Under the pieces are notes generated by a model. It was not told the DNA's origin, searched no databases, and was given only the letters and a program-made list of their open reading frames with translations. 64,000 nt of DNA from Pseudohongiella sp. GTDB lineage: Bacteria > Pseudomonadota > Gammaproteobacteria > Pseudomonadales > Pseudohongiellaceae. Shown one piece after another: positions 18,846 through 27,032 of this stretch (position 1 is its first letter; every line of letters begins with the position of its first letter). The DNA is taken from the NCBI RefSeq assembly GCF_011050365.1, contig NZ_DRFV01000015.1:62001-126000 (forward strand). Reading direction: 5' to 3'. Made by a program: the position numbers and the translations under genes.

Positions 18846-18922
18846 ATCGTCGGCGCCGGCAAGCGCGAATGTTGCAAGTTTGAAAAAAATGGGTCGATTG
18901 ACGTAGCTGACTACCGGGATGC

Positions 18923-19468
18923 TTACCACATCAGGTCATCGGGCACCGGGTAGTCTTTGTAGGGATCGTCTTCCGCCAGCGTGTCATTCTTATAATCGGC
19001 AAGGAAGATCACTGCCTCCTGGAAACGCTGCGCAATCTTGTCCGCGATATTTCTGGGTACCAGCACGTATTGGTCGGTTTCCGAGCACACCGCGAGCTGC
19101 CCCTGTGCCAACTGATTTTGCTGCCTGGCGCTGACATACAACGATTTGATTTTGTTACTGCGCGGGTCGTTAAAGTTGAAGCGGATATCACCGTCGGACT
19201 TGATGCCACTATGTTCAAGCATCTGCCGAACCTGAGCGCGCATTGCTTTCAGGTTTTCGACATCCCGACGCTGCTGGTTGAGTGCGCGGTCGCGCTCGGC
19301 CTTGGCAGCGCGCTCCTGTGCCAGTCTGGTCTGGGTCTGGTCAGCAGCTGGTTGCTTGAGTTTGTGCTGCGCGCGGGTTTCCTTGCGCTTTTCCTGCTGT
19401 GCCTGTTTCGCCTTTTTCTTGTCTACCAGGCCTGCACCCAGCAATTGTTCCGATAGTGATTTTGCCAT
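18923..19468 (-). CDS. DUF2058 (YaiL-type) protein
   Basis: This 181-residue soluble protein begins MAKSLSEQLLGAGLVDKKKAKQ, the standard start of DUF2058 proteins. Residues 15-75 form a highly charged Lys/Arg/Gln/Glu helix, probably coiled coil, followed by a compact C-terminal domain (IRFNFND, then YVLVPRNIADKIAQRF). It is named after E. coli YaiL, which I know only as a nucleoprotein/polysaccharide-like annotation without firm function. The open frame extends four codons to a TTG at 19480, but the ATG at 19468 has GGAAA five bases ahead and is preferred. It is divergent from the MFS gene. Confidence 0.87.
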   Translation of the reverse strand: MAKSLSEQLLGAGLVDKKKAKQAQQEKRKETRAQHKLKQPAADQTQTRLAQERAAKAERDRALNQQRRDVENLKAMRAQVRQMLEHSGIKSDGDIRFNFNDPRSNKIKSLYVSARQQNQLAQGQLAVCSETDQYVLVPRNIADKIAQRFQEAVIFLADYKNDTLAEDDPYKDYPVPDDLMW

Positions 19469-19583
19469 GACTGTTTCCAAGCTGTGCCGCGATCCGTAAG
19501 AATGTCGCTAGACTACCGCAAACAGTGGAAAATCGACAACTGCCAACGTTGCCAATGATGCTAGGATATGAGCTCTGACTGGC

Positions 19584-21086
19584 TTGAAGCGAGTTTTTTG
19601 TTTGCTGAACCCTGAAACTGACAATCCGGTTGTCGACACTGGTCCGCCTCGAAGTGCGTGGCTGCGGCGAACACTGAATCTTTCGCAGAAAGAAGCCGTG
19701 GCATCGTCGACCATGACAGCTACCGGCGACAATTTTTTTAATGCCTTTGCCATCCATCTGCAGGCGTCAGCTGTGCAAATGGGTTGGCTGATGGCCGTGC
19801 CGCAGTTGTTTGGCGCACTACTGCAACTGTTGTCGGCCTGGCTGGGTAACTACCTGCCCCGCAAGCCCATGGTGGTGGTGACGGCGGTCGCACAGACCGT
19901 TGTGGTCGTGTTACTGGCAGCGCTGGCAGCCAGCCAGCCGGACAACGCGGTACGCTGGCTTATTTTGCTGGCAGTCTTGTACTTTTCCTGCATCAATTTC
20001 ATTCAGCCACAGTGGCGAGCCTGGATGGGCAGCATCGTGCCCCAGCGACGGCGCGGCGCGTTTTTTGCCGCGCGCACACGCTTGACCATGATTGCGTCGT
20101 TGCTGGTGTTTATCGGTGGCGGCATATTGCTGACCTTTAGTGAGCGTGCAGAGATGGCGTGGCTGGGTTTTACCCTGCTGTTCAGTCTTGCTGCTATCGG
20201 CCGTGCGATGTCTGCACGATTGCTGGCATTGATGCATGATCCGGATCCCCGGCCCCATCCTGAGCGGCGCAAAGGATTTCGTCAAAGTATGCAGCAGCTC
20301 TATCAGTCCCTGCACGACAAGACCTTTCGTGATTACAGTTTTTTTGTCGCCGGCATGCAGGGTGTGGTCGCGATTTCTGCGCCCTTTTTTGCGTTATACA
20401 TGCTGCGTGACCTGGGCTTCACCTATCTTGAGTACAGCCTCAATGCAATCGCATCGATAGTGACCCAGTTCCTGATGTTGAGTTTTTGGGGACGATTTAC
20501 CGACCGGTTTGGCAACCGTCTGGTCATGCGCTTTTGTTGTCTGACAATACCGCTAATCCCGTTGCTATGGCTGGTTTCTGCCAATTTTTATTATTTGCTG
20601 CTGGTGCAAATGGTGTCGGGTCTGGTCTGGAGCGGGTTTACGCTGAGTACAGCCAACTACCTGTATGATATCCGTCCCGGTAAAAGCGACTTCGCTGTGT
20701 ATGCTGCTACCCAGTCTGCACTGGGCGCCAGCATGGTGTTCGTGGGAGCACTGGCCGGCGGGTATATTGCCGCCGGTTCGACGCAACTGGTGCTCGCCTG
20801 GGACTGGCTGAGCGGGATTGGTAGCCCGCTGTTTGTTGTGTTTTGTGTCAGCGCGGGTCTGCGTGCAGTCATTTCGGTCTGGTTCTGGGCTCGTGCTGTT
20901 GAGCCCAGGCTTCGTCGACGGCCACGGTTTCTGCAGATTATTTATCGCGTGTCCCGCTTCAATGCCATTTCAGGTGTGACTCTGGACTGGCTGAGTGTGA
21001 CCAGCCGCAATCGACCTGGCGACATTCCCGGCTCTTCAAATGACAATGAGGATATTCATGAACGAGATTCTGACCGCCCATCCTGA
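19584..21086 (+). CDS. Major facilitator superfamily transporter, probable TTG start
   Basis: This 500-residue inner-membrane protein has about 12 transmembrane segments between residues 50 and 440. A loop PQRRRGAFFAARTR between helices 4 and 5 resembles the family's basic signature, and the second half holds WGRFTDRFGNRLVMRF, the repeated MFS loop motif. The substrate is not recognisable. The longest frame starts at TTG 19584; no ATG occurs before residue 44, and no strong ribosome site is visible, so the exact start is unsure. Its last 10 codons overlap the start region of the beta-lactamase gene, suggesting one transcript. It does not look like the muropeptide permease AmpG. Confidence 0.82.
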   Translation: MKRVFCLLNPETDNPVVDTGPPRSAWLRRTLNLSQKEAVASSTMTATGDNFFNAFAIHLQASAVQMGWLMAVPQLFGALLQLLSAWLGNYLPRKPMVVVTAVAQTVVVVLLAALAASQPDNAVRWLILLAVLYFSCINFIQPQWRAWMGSIVPQRRRGAFFAARTRLTMIASLLVFIGGGILLTFSERAEMAWLGFTLLFSLAAIGRAMSARLLALMHDPDPRPHPERRKGFRQSMQQLYQSLHDKTFRDYSFFVAGMQGVVAISAPFFALYMLRDLGFTYLEYSLNAIASIVTQFLMLSFWGRFTDRFGNRLVMRFCCLTIPLIPLLWLVSANFYYLLLVQMVSGLVWSGFTLSTANYLYDIRPGKSDFAVYAATQSALGASMVFVGALAGGYIAAGSTQLVLAWDWLSGIGSPLFVVFCVSAGLRAVISVWFWARAVEPRLRRRPRFLQIIYRVSRFNAISGVTLDWLSVTSRNRPGDIPGSSNDNEDIHERDSDRPS

Positions 21087-21945
21087 GTGTGACAGACGCA
21101 CCCTGCTGCCGACCCTGGCGGCCATTCACGTCAGCATTGCCCTGCTCTGCAGTTTGCTGCTGACATCCAGAGTAATGGCGCAGGCAAATGCCGGGATTGA
21201 AGAATTACCCTACGCCCGGGCTGCCATTGAGGCCACTGGCTACCAGGGCACGATGTTGCTCTATGACCTGAATCGGGAACAGTACTACGCGGCCAATGCT
21301 GGCAATGTCACACAAGCACACATCCCCGCTTCCACGTTCAAGATCATGAGTTCGTTGATTGCGATCGAAGCGGGATTGGTGGCGACTGCCGACACGGTCC
21401 TGCCCTGGGATGGTGTCACTCGGGGGCGCACAGCAACCAATGCCGACCTGACATTGCGTGATGCGTTTCAGCTGTCATCGGTGCCCCACTATCAGGCGTT
21501 GGTGCGTGCCGTTGGCGCGCCGGCCATGCAACGCGCACTGTCGGACATCGCATACGGTAATCAGAATATCAGCGGTGGCATTGATCAATTCTGGCTGACC
21601 GGTGAGCTGCGGATTTCACCCGCCCAACAGATAAGCCTGTTGCGCCGGCTGCACGATGAACAACTGCCCTTCTCTACTGACACCATGCAGACCGTGAAAG
21701 ACATCATGGTCATTGAGTCAGGCGAGGACTATGTGTTGCGAGCCAAGACCGGCCTGGCAATATCGGAAGATGATCGGCACACTGGTTGGTGGGTGGGCTG
21801 GGTCGAGCACGATGGCAATGTTACATTCTTTGCCACCGTGCTCACCGCCACCGCACCGGATTCAGGTTTTATTCCGGCGCGGCTGTCCGTGACCAGAGAC
21901 GTTCTGCATGAACTGGAGGTTTTGCCTGCCGCCACTCACAATTAA
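21058..21945 (+). CDS. Class D (OXA-type) beta-lactamase
   Basis: This 295-residue protein carries a signal peptide (hydrophobic residues about 23-43, cleaved near RVMA-QA). All class D motifs are present: Ser92-Thr-Phe-Lys95 (the nucleophile and the lysine normally carboxylated), Ser140-Ser-Val142, Tyr166-Gly-Asn, FWLTGELRISPAQQ holding the conserved Trp, and Lys230-Thr-Gly. Members hydrolyse penicillins and often other beta-lactams in the periplasm; spectrum cannot be read from sequence. The ATG at 21058 follows GAGGA by five bases and is preferred over ATG 21040. It overlaps the MFS gene and converges on a BlaR1-like gene 23 bases away. Codon use looks like the neighbours, so it is probably an intrinsic gene. 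Confidence 0.9.
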   Translation: MNEILTAHPECDRRTLLPTLAAIHVSIALLCSLLLTSRVMAQANAGIEELPYARAAIEATGYQGTMLLYDLNREQYYAANAGNVTQAHIPASTFKIMSSLIAIEAGLVATADTVLPWDGVTRGRTATNADLTLRDAFQLSSVPHYQALVRAVGAPAMQRALSDIAYGNQNISGGIDQFWLTGELRISPAQQISLLRRLHDEQLPFSTDTMQTVKDIMVIESGEDYVLRAKTGLAISEDDRHTGWWVGWVEHDGNVTFFATVLTATAPDSGFIPARLSVTRDVLHELEVLPAATHN

Positions 21946-21968
21946 ATGGGAGGCATGTCACCAAGCGT

Positions 21969-23468
21969 TCAGCCCGCTGGAGCGACCGGGGGTTTTGGCG
22001 CCAATGGCGCCCGCGTGTCCAGCGGATCTTTGCTGCTCAATGGATCTGCTGGATCAACCGGATCTGCCGCGTCATCATTCAACTTGAAGCGGAACACGTA
22101 CTGGACGTTATCTACTGCCACCGCTTCGCCATCAACAGTTCTCGGACGGAACTGAAATTTCTCTGCAGCGTTGACAGCGCTGTTATTAAAAATATCTGCA
22201 GGCTCAGCTTCAATCACGCTGATTGAACTGGCCGGTACGGCACCGTCAGCACCAACGGTAAAACGAACGTGCACCCAACCTTCAATACGTCCTTCGGCGG
22301 CTACACGCGGGTAAACGGGCGTTTCAGAATGAATAGGCAGCATTTCCTCGGTGACACTGCGGGTTGCGGGCGCCGGTCTCTGGGTCTGGGCAGCGGTTTC
22401 CTGAGCTGATAACAGCTGTGTGGTGCTCAATGCGGCGAGCATGGTGGTTGATATCAGGCCCAGGGCCAGGGCTGATCGTTTGATCTGCTTTTTCAATACG
22501 GTTGATTGCATTTTATTGTCCTCAAGCACATGGCTTATTCTGATTGTCAGTGAGTTGTGGTCGAGCATGGGTTGCATCAGCGGATCGCTGGTGCGCTGAC
22601 GGTGCCTGGCATGTCGACACCGGGTAGCGACGTCTAGCAGGCTTTCCGCATAATCAGTATCACAGCGGCCAGCCGCCAGTACGGCGCTGTCGCAACTGTG
22701 TTCAGACTGGTCGCGCAGGTGTCTCAGGGCGAGCCAGACCAGGGGATTAATCCAGTACAGGCTGGCCACCAGATAGGCCAGCAGTGTCGTCAACCAGTCC
22801 AGGCGTTTGATATGTGATAACTCGTGCAACAGCACATCGGTCATGATGGATTCGTTCCAGTCACGTGCCTGCAACGGCAACAAAATGACAGGCCTGAGCA
22901 GGCCGAATGAAACCGGTGAATCGATTGCGGCACTGATGCGCACTTGCACCCGCCGCGACACGCCGAGGGCCGGCTTGAGCTTCTGCAACAATTTCAGGGT
23001 AACAGCGTCGATGTTTGGATCGGCCATCTGAAATAGCTGGCGTGATTTGTATAGGGCAACAATCAACCTGCCCAGTAGCAGGGAAAGTGGCAGCAGATAG
23101 GCGACAAGCAAGACCGTGCCTGCTTGCATAAACGTGCCGGGTGACATATCAGGCCTGACGGTCAGTTCGATTAACGACACCGGTGTAACCATGCCCCCTG
23201 CTCCGGCGCTGTCGGGCCACCATGCCGTCAGGGCCGGAAGCCATGGCAGCAACGCGAGGCAAAGCAGTGCGTTTAACCAGACAAGATGTCGACTGGCACT
23301 GCCAAGTCGGCGCCCTATCAAGCGGTCAATCAGCACGAATGCGCAAAGCAGACCCACTGACTTGACCAGATTATCCAGTAGCAACTGCAAGGCGGGCATT
23401 TGCAAAAAGGGGGTAGCAAGTAGTTGGCCGGCTTCAGCCATCCAGATCGAATTGTCCATGGTCGTCAC
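21969..23468 (-). CDS. BlaR1-like M56 membrane metalloprotease fused to a TonB C-terminal domain
   Basis: This 499-residue protein begins with three to four hydrophobic segments and a cytoplasmic zinc-protease domain: His215-Glu216-Leu-Ser-His219, then SEHSCDSAVLAAG with a third ligand, as in BlaR1/MecR1. After a further membrane segment (about residues 320-350) comes not a penicillin-binding sensor but a TonB-type C-terminal domain (about residues 375-475; YPRVAAEGRIEGWVHVRFTVGADG, then FQFRPRTVDGEAV, and FRFKL). In classical systems BlaR1 senses beta-lactam and triggers loss of the repressor BlaI. Here the sensor part is different, so the signal is unknown. It follows the blaI-like gene by 3 bases. 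Confidence 0.88.
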   Translation of the reverse strand: MTTMDNSIWMAEAGQLLATPFLQMPALQLLLDNLVKSVGLLCAFVLIDRLIGRRLGSASRHLVWLNALLCLALLPWLPALTAWWPDSAGAGGMVTPVSLIELTVRPDMSPGTFMQAGTVLLVAYLLPLSLLLGRLIVALYKSRQLFQMADPNIDAVTLKLLQKLKPALGVSRRVQVRISAAIDSPVSFGLLRPVILLPLQARDWNESIMTDVLLHELSHIKRLDWLTTLLAYLVASLYWINPLVWLALRHLRDQSEHSCDSAVLAAGRCDTDYAESLLDVATRCRHARHRQRTSDPLMQPMLDHNSLTIRISHVLEDNKMQSTVLKKQIKRSALALGLISTTMLAALSTTQLLSAQETAAQTQRPAPATRSVTEEMLPIHSETPVYPRVAAEGRIEGWVHVRFTVGADGAVPASSISVIEAEPADIFNNSAVNAAEKFQFRPRTVDGEAVAVDNVQYVFRFKLNDDAADPVDPADPLSSKDPLDTRAPLAPKPPVAPAG

Positions 23469-23471
23469 CTG

Positions 23472-23864
23472 TTATTTTTTATCGTTCTGAGTTTTCTTGC
23501 GTGCCTGAATCATGGCTTTCAGTTTGTCCAGTTCCTGATCCGACAAGTCATTGATCGACATGTCCAGCAAGGAGTTCACTGCCAGATAGGGTGAGTCATC
23601 AAAAAAGGTTTTCACCACATTGCCCAATGCCGAACGTGACGCTTTCTCTCGGGCAATCAACGGAAAATAGACGTATTTCAACCCGCTTTCGCGGTGATCG
23701 ACATGACCTTTTTCTACAAGCTTGCCCAGCAATGTGCGCACCGACGAGTAACCGGGGGCATCGTCCATGTTGTGCATGACATCTTTGGCACTGGCCTGTC
23801 CAAGGCGATACAGTATGTCCATGATCTGTCGTTCCCGGCGGCTGAGCTGGTCTGCTTGAGTCAT
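23472..23864 (-). CDS. BlaI/MecI-family repressor
   Basis: This 130-residue protein starts MTQADQLSRRERQIMDILYRLGQASAKDVM, the winged-helix N terminus of the BlaI/MecI/CopY family. It continues SVRTLLGKLVEKGHVDHRE for the recognition helix and wing, with a C-terminal dimerisation part. Family members bind dyad operators as dimers and are cleaved or released when the partner M56 protease is activated. It is the first gene of a two-gene operon with the BlaR1-like gene. Two dyads lie upstream at 23914-23931 and 23975-23992. Whether the convergent beta-lactamase is a target is not shown by its own upstream sequence. Confidence 0.92.
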   Translation of the reverse strand: MTQADQLSRRERQIMDILYRLGQASAKDVMHNMDDAPGYSSVRTLLGKLVEKGHVDHRESGLKYVYFPLIAREKASRSALGNVVKTFFDDSPYLAVNSLLDMSINDLSDQELDKLKAMIQARKKTQNDKK

Positions 23865-23913
23865 TGGTTTATTCCTGGTCGTTCCATTCGTTGTTTAAAA
23901 TCTGTAAGCAAAG

Positions 23914-23931
23914 GTGTTAAATAATTAGCAC
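23914..23931 (-). promoter_or_regulatory. Dyad operator candidate 1 for the BlaI-like repressor
   Basis: GTGTTAAATAATTAGCAC has inverted-repeat symmetry (GTGTTAAAT against GTGCTAATT, seven of nine positions). It lies 50 bases before the repressor start, in the expected promoter region, and recurs in related form at 23975-23992. Confidence 0.45.
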
Positions 23932-23974
23932 CTGTGGGCCAAAATAACACAAGGGGCAGAATAAGCAAGCCCTT

Positions 23975-23992
23975 ATGTTAATTTATTAGCAC
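23975..23992 (-). promoter_or_regulatory. Dyad operator candidate 2 for the BlaI-like repressor
   Basis: ATGTTAATTTATTAGCAC closely repeats the element at 23914-23931 with the same TTAGCAC end and the same TGTTAA start, 61 bases upstream of it. Two copies in one intergenic stretch support a role as a repressor-binding pair. Confidence 0.42.
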
Positions 23993-24058
23993 AAGCTGGA
24001 TTGTCGCCCGAGACGCGGTCAGCAAAGGACCCCGCGGGCACAGTTCACCGCACGCGTG

Positions 24059-25438
24059 TCAGTCATATACCACGTTGCGAATAACTGCATCGTAATCGCT
24101 GACACCCCGACGGAACGCCGCTTCCGGCACCCGCTCATCGTTGCCATGCACACCGGTATGTTCTCCGTCATCGGTGATCAGTGGATTAAACCCATAACTG
24201 ATGATACCGAGATCGCGGGTGAAATGACTGTCGGTAAAGCCTGTGGTGACAGATGGCAGCACGCGGGATCCGGGGTGAAGCTCTGCGGTGACATTCTGAA
24301 TGGCCTGATACAGACGCGAATTGGTGGTAGAGATTGCCGGTGTAAATGCCATGATCACATCGACGGTGACACCGGTATGTTCGACCAGCGCCGTAAGCTC
24401 CTCAACAAACTGACCGGCGGGTTTATCCGGCAGAATCCGGCAATCCAGTTCTGCCCAGGCTTCCGGAGCGACCACATTGATCTTGTTGGAGCTTTCCATA
24501 CGGGTCATCGAACAGGTGTCGCGAATCAGGGAGTGATGTCCCGGTCGCCTTTCATGCAGACGTTGTACGAAGGCCGGATCCTGAATCGATTGACGGATAT
24601 CGGCGTAGTTGTCTGCCCATTCAGGGCCCTGTGCCAGCGACATACCCGCAAAATAGTCCTCTACCGGCGGAATGATGCGTGGTGGGAACGGGTTTTCAAT
24701 CAGCGTGTTCAAGGCACGGACGACGCGGGTCATCGAACTGGTGGTGCGCGGCGATGAGCCGTGGCCTGGCTCATCAACCGCCGTCAGGCGCAGCCAGACC
24801 GGGACTTTCTGTGTCACTTCTACACCAAAGACAATTTCACCATCGCTGCGGCTTCCGCCACCGCCTTCGTTAAGCAGAATACCGGCACCGTCAAAAATTT
24901 CCGGATGGTTGTCAATCAGCCAGCCGACACCAAAGGCACCGCCCGCCTCTTCATCTGCGGTGGCCAGAAACACGACATCGCGATTCAGGGGTTCACCGGA
25001 GGCGTGCAACTGCAAAAAAGCGACCAGTTGGGCAATGCCCAGTCCCTTCATGTCACGCGTACCCCGACCGTAGATATAACCATCATCAAGATTGCCTGCC
25101 AACGGATCAAACGACCAGTACTGGCGATCCGCCGGCACCACATCAGTATGCTGCAGCAGAATCAGTCCCGGCTCATTTCCGCCCGGCAAACGCGCCCAGA
25201 TATTGCCACGTCCCGGCGCACTCTCTGCGGTTTCATAAGCAATCCCGGCGGCGTCAAAAATACGCGCGTAAAACTCTACTGCACGGTATTCGTTGCCCGG
25301 GGGATTGATGGTGTCAATCTGAATAAATTCCTGCAGCCAGGCGACGGCCTGATCACTGGTTTCAATGTCAATCTGGGCACTCAGAGGCGCTGCCGGAATC
25401 ATTAATGCTGCAGCTAAAAACCATGGTTTGACAATCAC
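24059..25438 (-). CDS. Secreted M20-family metallopeptidase
   Basis: With a GTG start at 25438 the protein is 459 residues. AGGAG lies six bases ahead of that GTG, and the resulting N terminus is a clean signal peptide (MIVKPWFLAAALMIPAAPLSAQ); the longer frame to 25513 has no such features. M20 dizinc motifs are in order: LLQHTDVVPAD (first His and the Asp), GRGTRDMKG (bridging Asp), TADEEAGG (catalytic Glu and ligand Glu), and the C-terminal His region GVHGNDERV. The lid domain lies between about residues 200 and 320. Members are carboxypeptidases or aminoacylases; the exact peptide substrate is unknown. Export suggests peptide scavenging. Confidence 0.9.
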   Translation of the reverse strand: MIVKPWFLAAALMIPAAPLSAQIDIETSDQAVAWLQEFIQIDTINPPGNEYRAVEFYARIFDAAGIAYETAESAPGRGNIWARLPGGNEPGLILLQHTDVVPADRQYWSFDPLAGNLDDGYIYGRGTRDMKGLGIAQLVAFLQLHASGEPLNRDVVFLATADEEAGGAFGVGWLIDNHPEIFDGAGILLNEGGGGSRSDGEIVFGVEVTQKVPVWLRLTAVDEPGHGSSPRTTSSMTRVVRALNTLIENPFPPRIIPPVEDYFAGMSLAQGPEWADNYADIRQSIQDPAFVQRLHERRPGHHSLIRDTCSMTRMESSNKINVVAPEAWAELDCRILPDKPAGQFVEELTALVEHTGVTVDVIMAFTPAISTTNSRLYQAIQNVTAELHPGSRVLPSVTTGFTDSHFTRDLGIISYGFNPLITDDGEHTGVHGNDERVPEAAFRRGVSDYDAVIRNVVYD

Positions 25439-25502
25439 ATTGAACTCCTGGTTATCCGTAATATGAAGACGCGGGTATGGCCTGAGTATAGTGCAATGAT
25501 GC

Positions 25503-26936
25503 CTAGCATTCACTCAGGCTGATGGGAATATTCACTGCCAGACCGCCATCGGATGTTTCCTTGTAGCGGCTACTCATGTCCTGAGCGGTGTCCCACATGG
25601 TTTTCACGACCCCGTCCAGTGAGACTTTTGCCTGGGATGGATCACTGTGCAGCGCCAATTGGGAAGCGGTAATCGCCTTGATTGCACCCATGGTGTTGCG
25701 CTCGATGCAGGGTACCTGGACCAGTCCGCCAATCGGATCACAGGTCATGCCAAGGTGATGTTCCATAGCGATTTCTGCCGCCATCAGGCATTGTTCAGGA
25801 TTGCCGCCCAGCAATTCGGTCAAACCGGCAGCAGCCATGGCTGATGACACCCCGATTTCTGCCTGGCAACCACCCATGGCCGCCGAAATGGTCGCCCGCT
25901 TCTTGAAAATGCACCCTATCTCGGACGCCGTAAACAAAAACCGGGTAATCAATGCCGGGTCAGGTGCCTGCTGATTAAACTGTTTGTTGAACGTCAGCAA
26001 ATATTGAAGTACGGCCGGGATGACGCCAGCAGCACCATTCGTGGGAGCAGTGACCACGCGTGCAAACGCCGCGTTCTGCTCATTGACCGCCAGGGCAAAA
26101 CAGCTGACCCAATCCAGGGTATAGGCAAACCCCTCACCGCTGTCGCGGATGGCCTGTCGCCACCCTTCATAGTCGCTATAGGTCGCCGTTTTCAACAGTC
26201 GCTCGTTGAACAGTGATGCCCTTCTCTTGACTTGCAGACCACCCGGTAAGGTACCGCCGGTGTGGCATCCCTTGAACATGCATTCACTCATGACCTGCCA
26301 GATCTTCATGATCGCCTGTTCCGTGTCAGCGGCGGAGCGCCAGGCTTTTTCATTCTCAGCGACCACGCCAGAAATGGGTAAACCGGTTTCGCGGCACCAG
26401 CGGGACAACTCAGTGGCCGACTCGATTGGATACGGCAGCGATGTCTGCGCGCCCATGCTTTTGTTGCTGTCGTTCTCCTGCATGACAAATCCGCCACCAA
26501 CCGAATACCAGATCTCATTTATGACAGAGCCATCTTTCAGTTGCGCACAGAACTCTATGCCGTTGGGGTGAAACGGCAGTATTTGCTCCTTCAGGAAAAT
26601 AATGTCTTTGGCCGGATCAAACGGCAATTCGTACCGTGCATTCAAGCTCAGAGTTTTGCGTTGGCGAATGTTTTTGATGGTCGGCGCTATCTGCTCGATC
26701 TCGCAGGCAACCGGATCTTCGCCGCTCAGGCCCATCATTAACGCAATATCGGTGCCATGGCCTTTCCCGGTCTTGGCGATGGAGCCATAGAGCTTGATTT
26801 GCAGCGAGGCCAGTTGGCCAAGCGTGTCGTTTATGCTTGACATAAAGCGCGTTGCGGCACGCCATGGCCCCAGCGTATGCGAGCTGCTGGGGCCGACACC
26901 AACCTTGAAGATATCGAGAACGGACAGTGATTCCAT
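25503..26936 (-). CDS. sdaA: L-serine ammonia-lyase (single-chain, iron-sulfur)
   Basis: This 477-residue enzyme deaminates L-serine to pyruvate and ammonia with a 4Fe-4S cluster. The N-terminal beta domain starts [24 protein letters not shown], diagnostic for the SdaA/SdaB family. The C-terminal alpha domain has [41 protein letters not shown] and [18 protein letters not shown], which carry the cluster cysteines. Length matches the fused E. coli type. It stands downstream of the catabolic gene run at 27-34.7 kb on the same strand, 96 bases after an aminotransferase, and could drain serine-like products to pyruvate. The symbol sdaA is used for the family; sdaB is equally possible. Confidence 0.94.
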   Translation of the reverse strand: MESLSVLDIFKVGVGPSSSHTLGPWRAATRFMSSINDTLGQLASLQIKLYGSIAKTGKGHGTDIALMMGLSGEDPVACEIEQIAPTIKNIRQRKTLSLNARYELPFDPAKDIIFLKEQILPFHPNGIEFCAQLKDGSVINEIWYSVGGGFVMQENDSNKSMGAQTSLPYPIESATELSRWCRETGLPISGVVAENEKAWRSAADTEQAIMKIWQVMSECMFKGCHTGGTLPGGLQVKRRASLFNERLLKTATYSDYEGWRQAIRDSGEGFAYTLDWVSCFALAVNEQNAAFARVVTAPTNGAAGVIPAVLQYLLTFNKQFNQQAPDPALITRFLFTASEIGCIFKKRATISAAMGGCQAEIGVSSAMAAAGLTELLGGNPEQCLMAAEIAMEHHLGMTCDPIGGLVQVPCIERNTMGAIKAITASQLALHSDPSQAKVSLDGVVKTMWDTAQDMSSRYKETSDGGLAVNIPISLSEC

Positions 26937-27032
26937 GTTATCCAGTTTAGGGTTTGACAGCGGGAAATGCTACCGGTCCCTGCGATCAGGCAGTGCCATG
27001 GTGGCATTGCCTGGGTAACCTTGGGTATGGCC

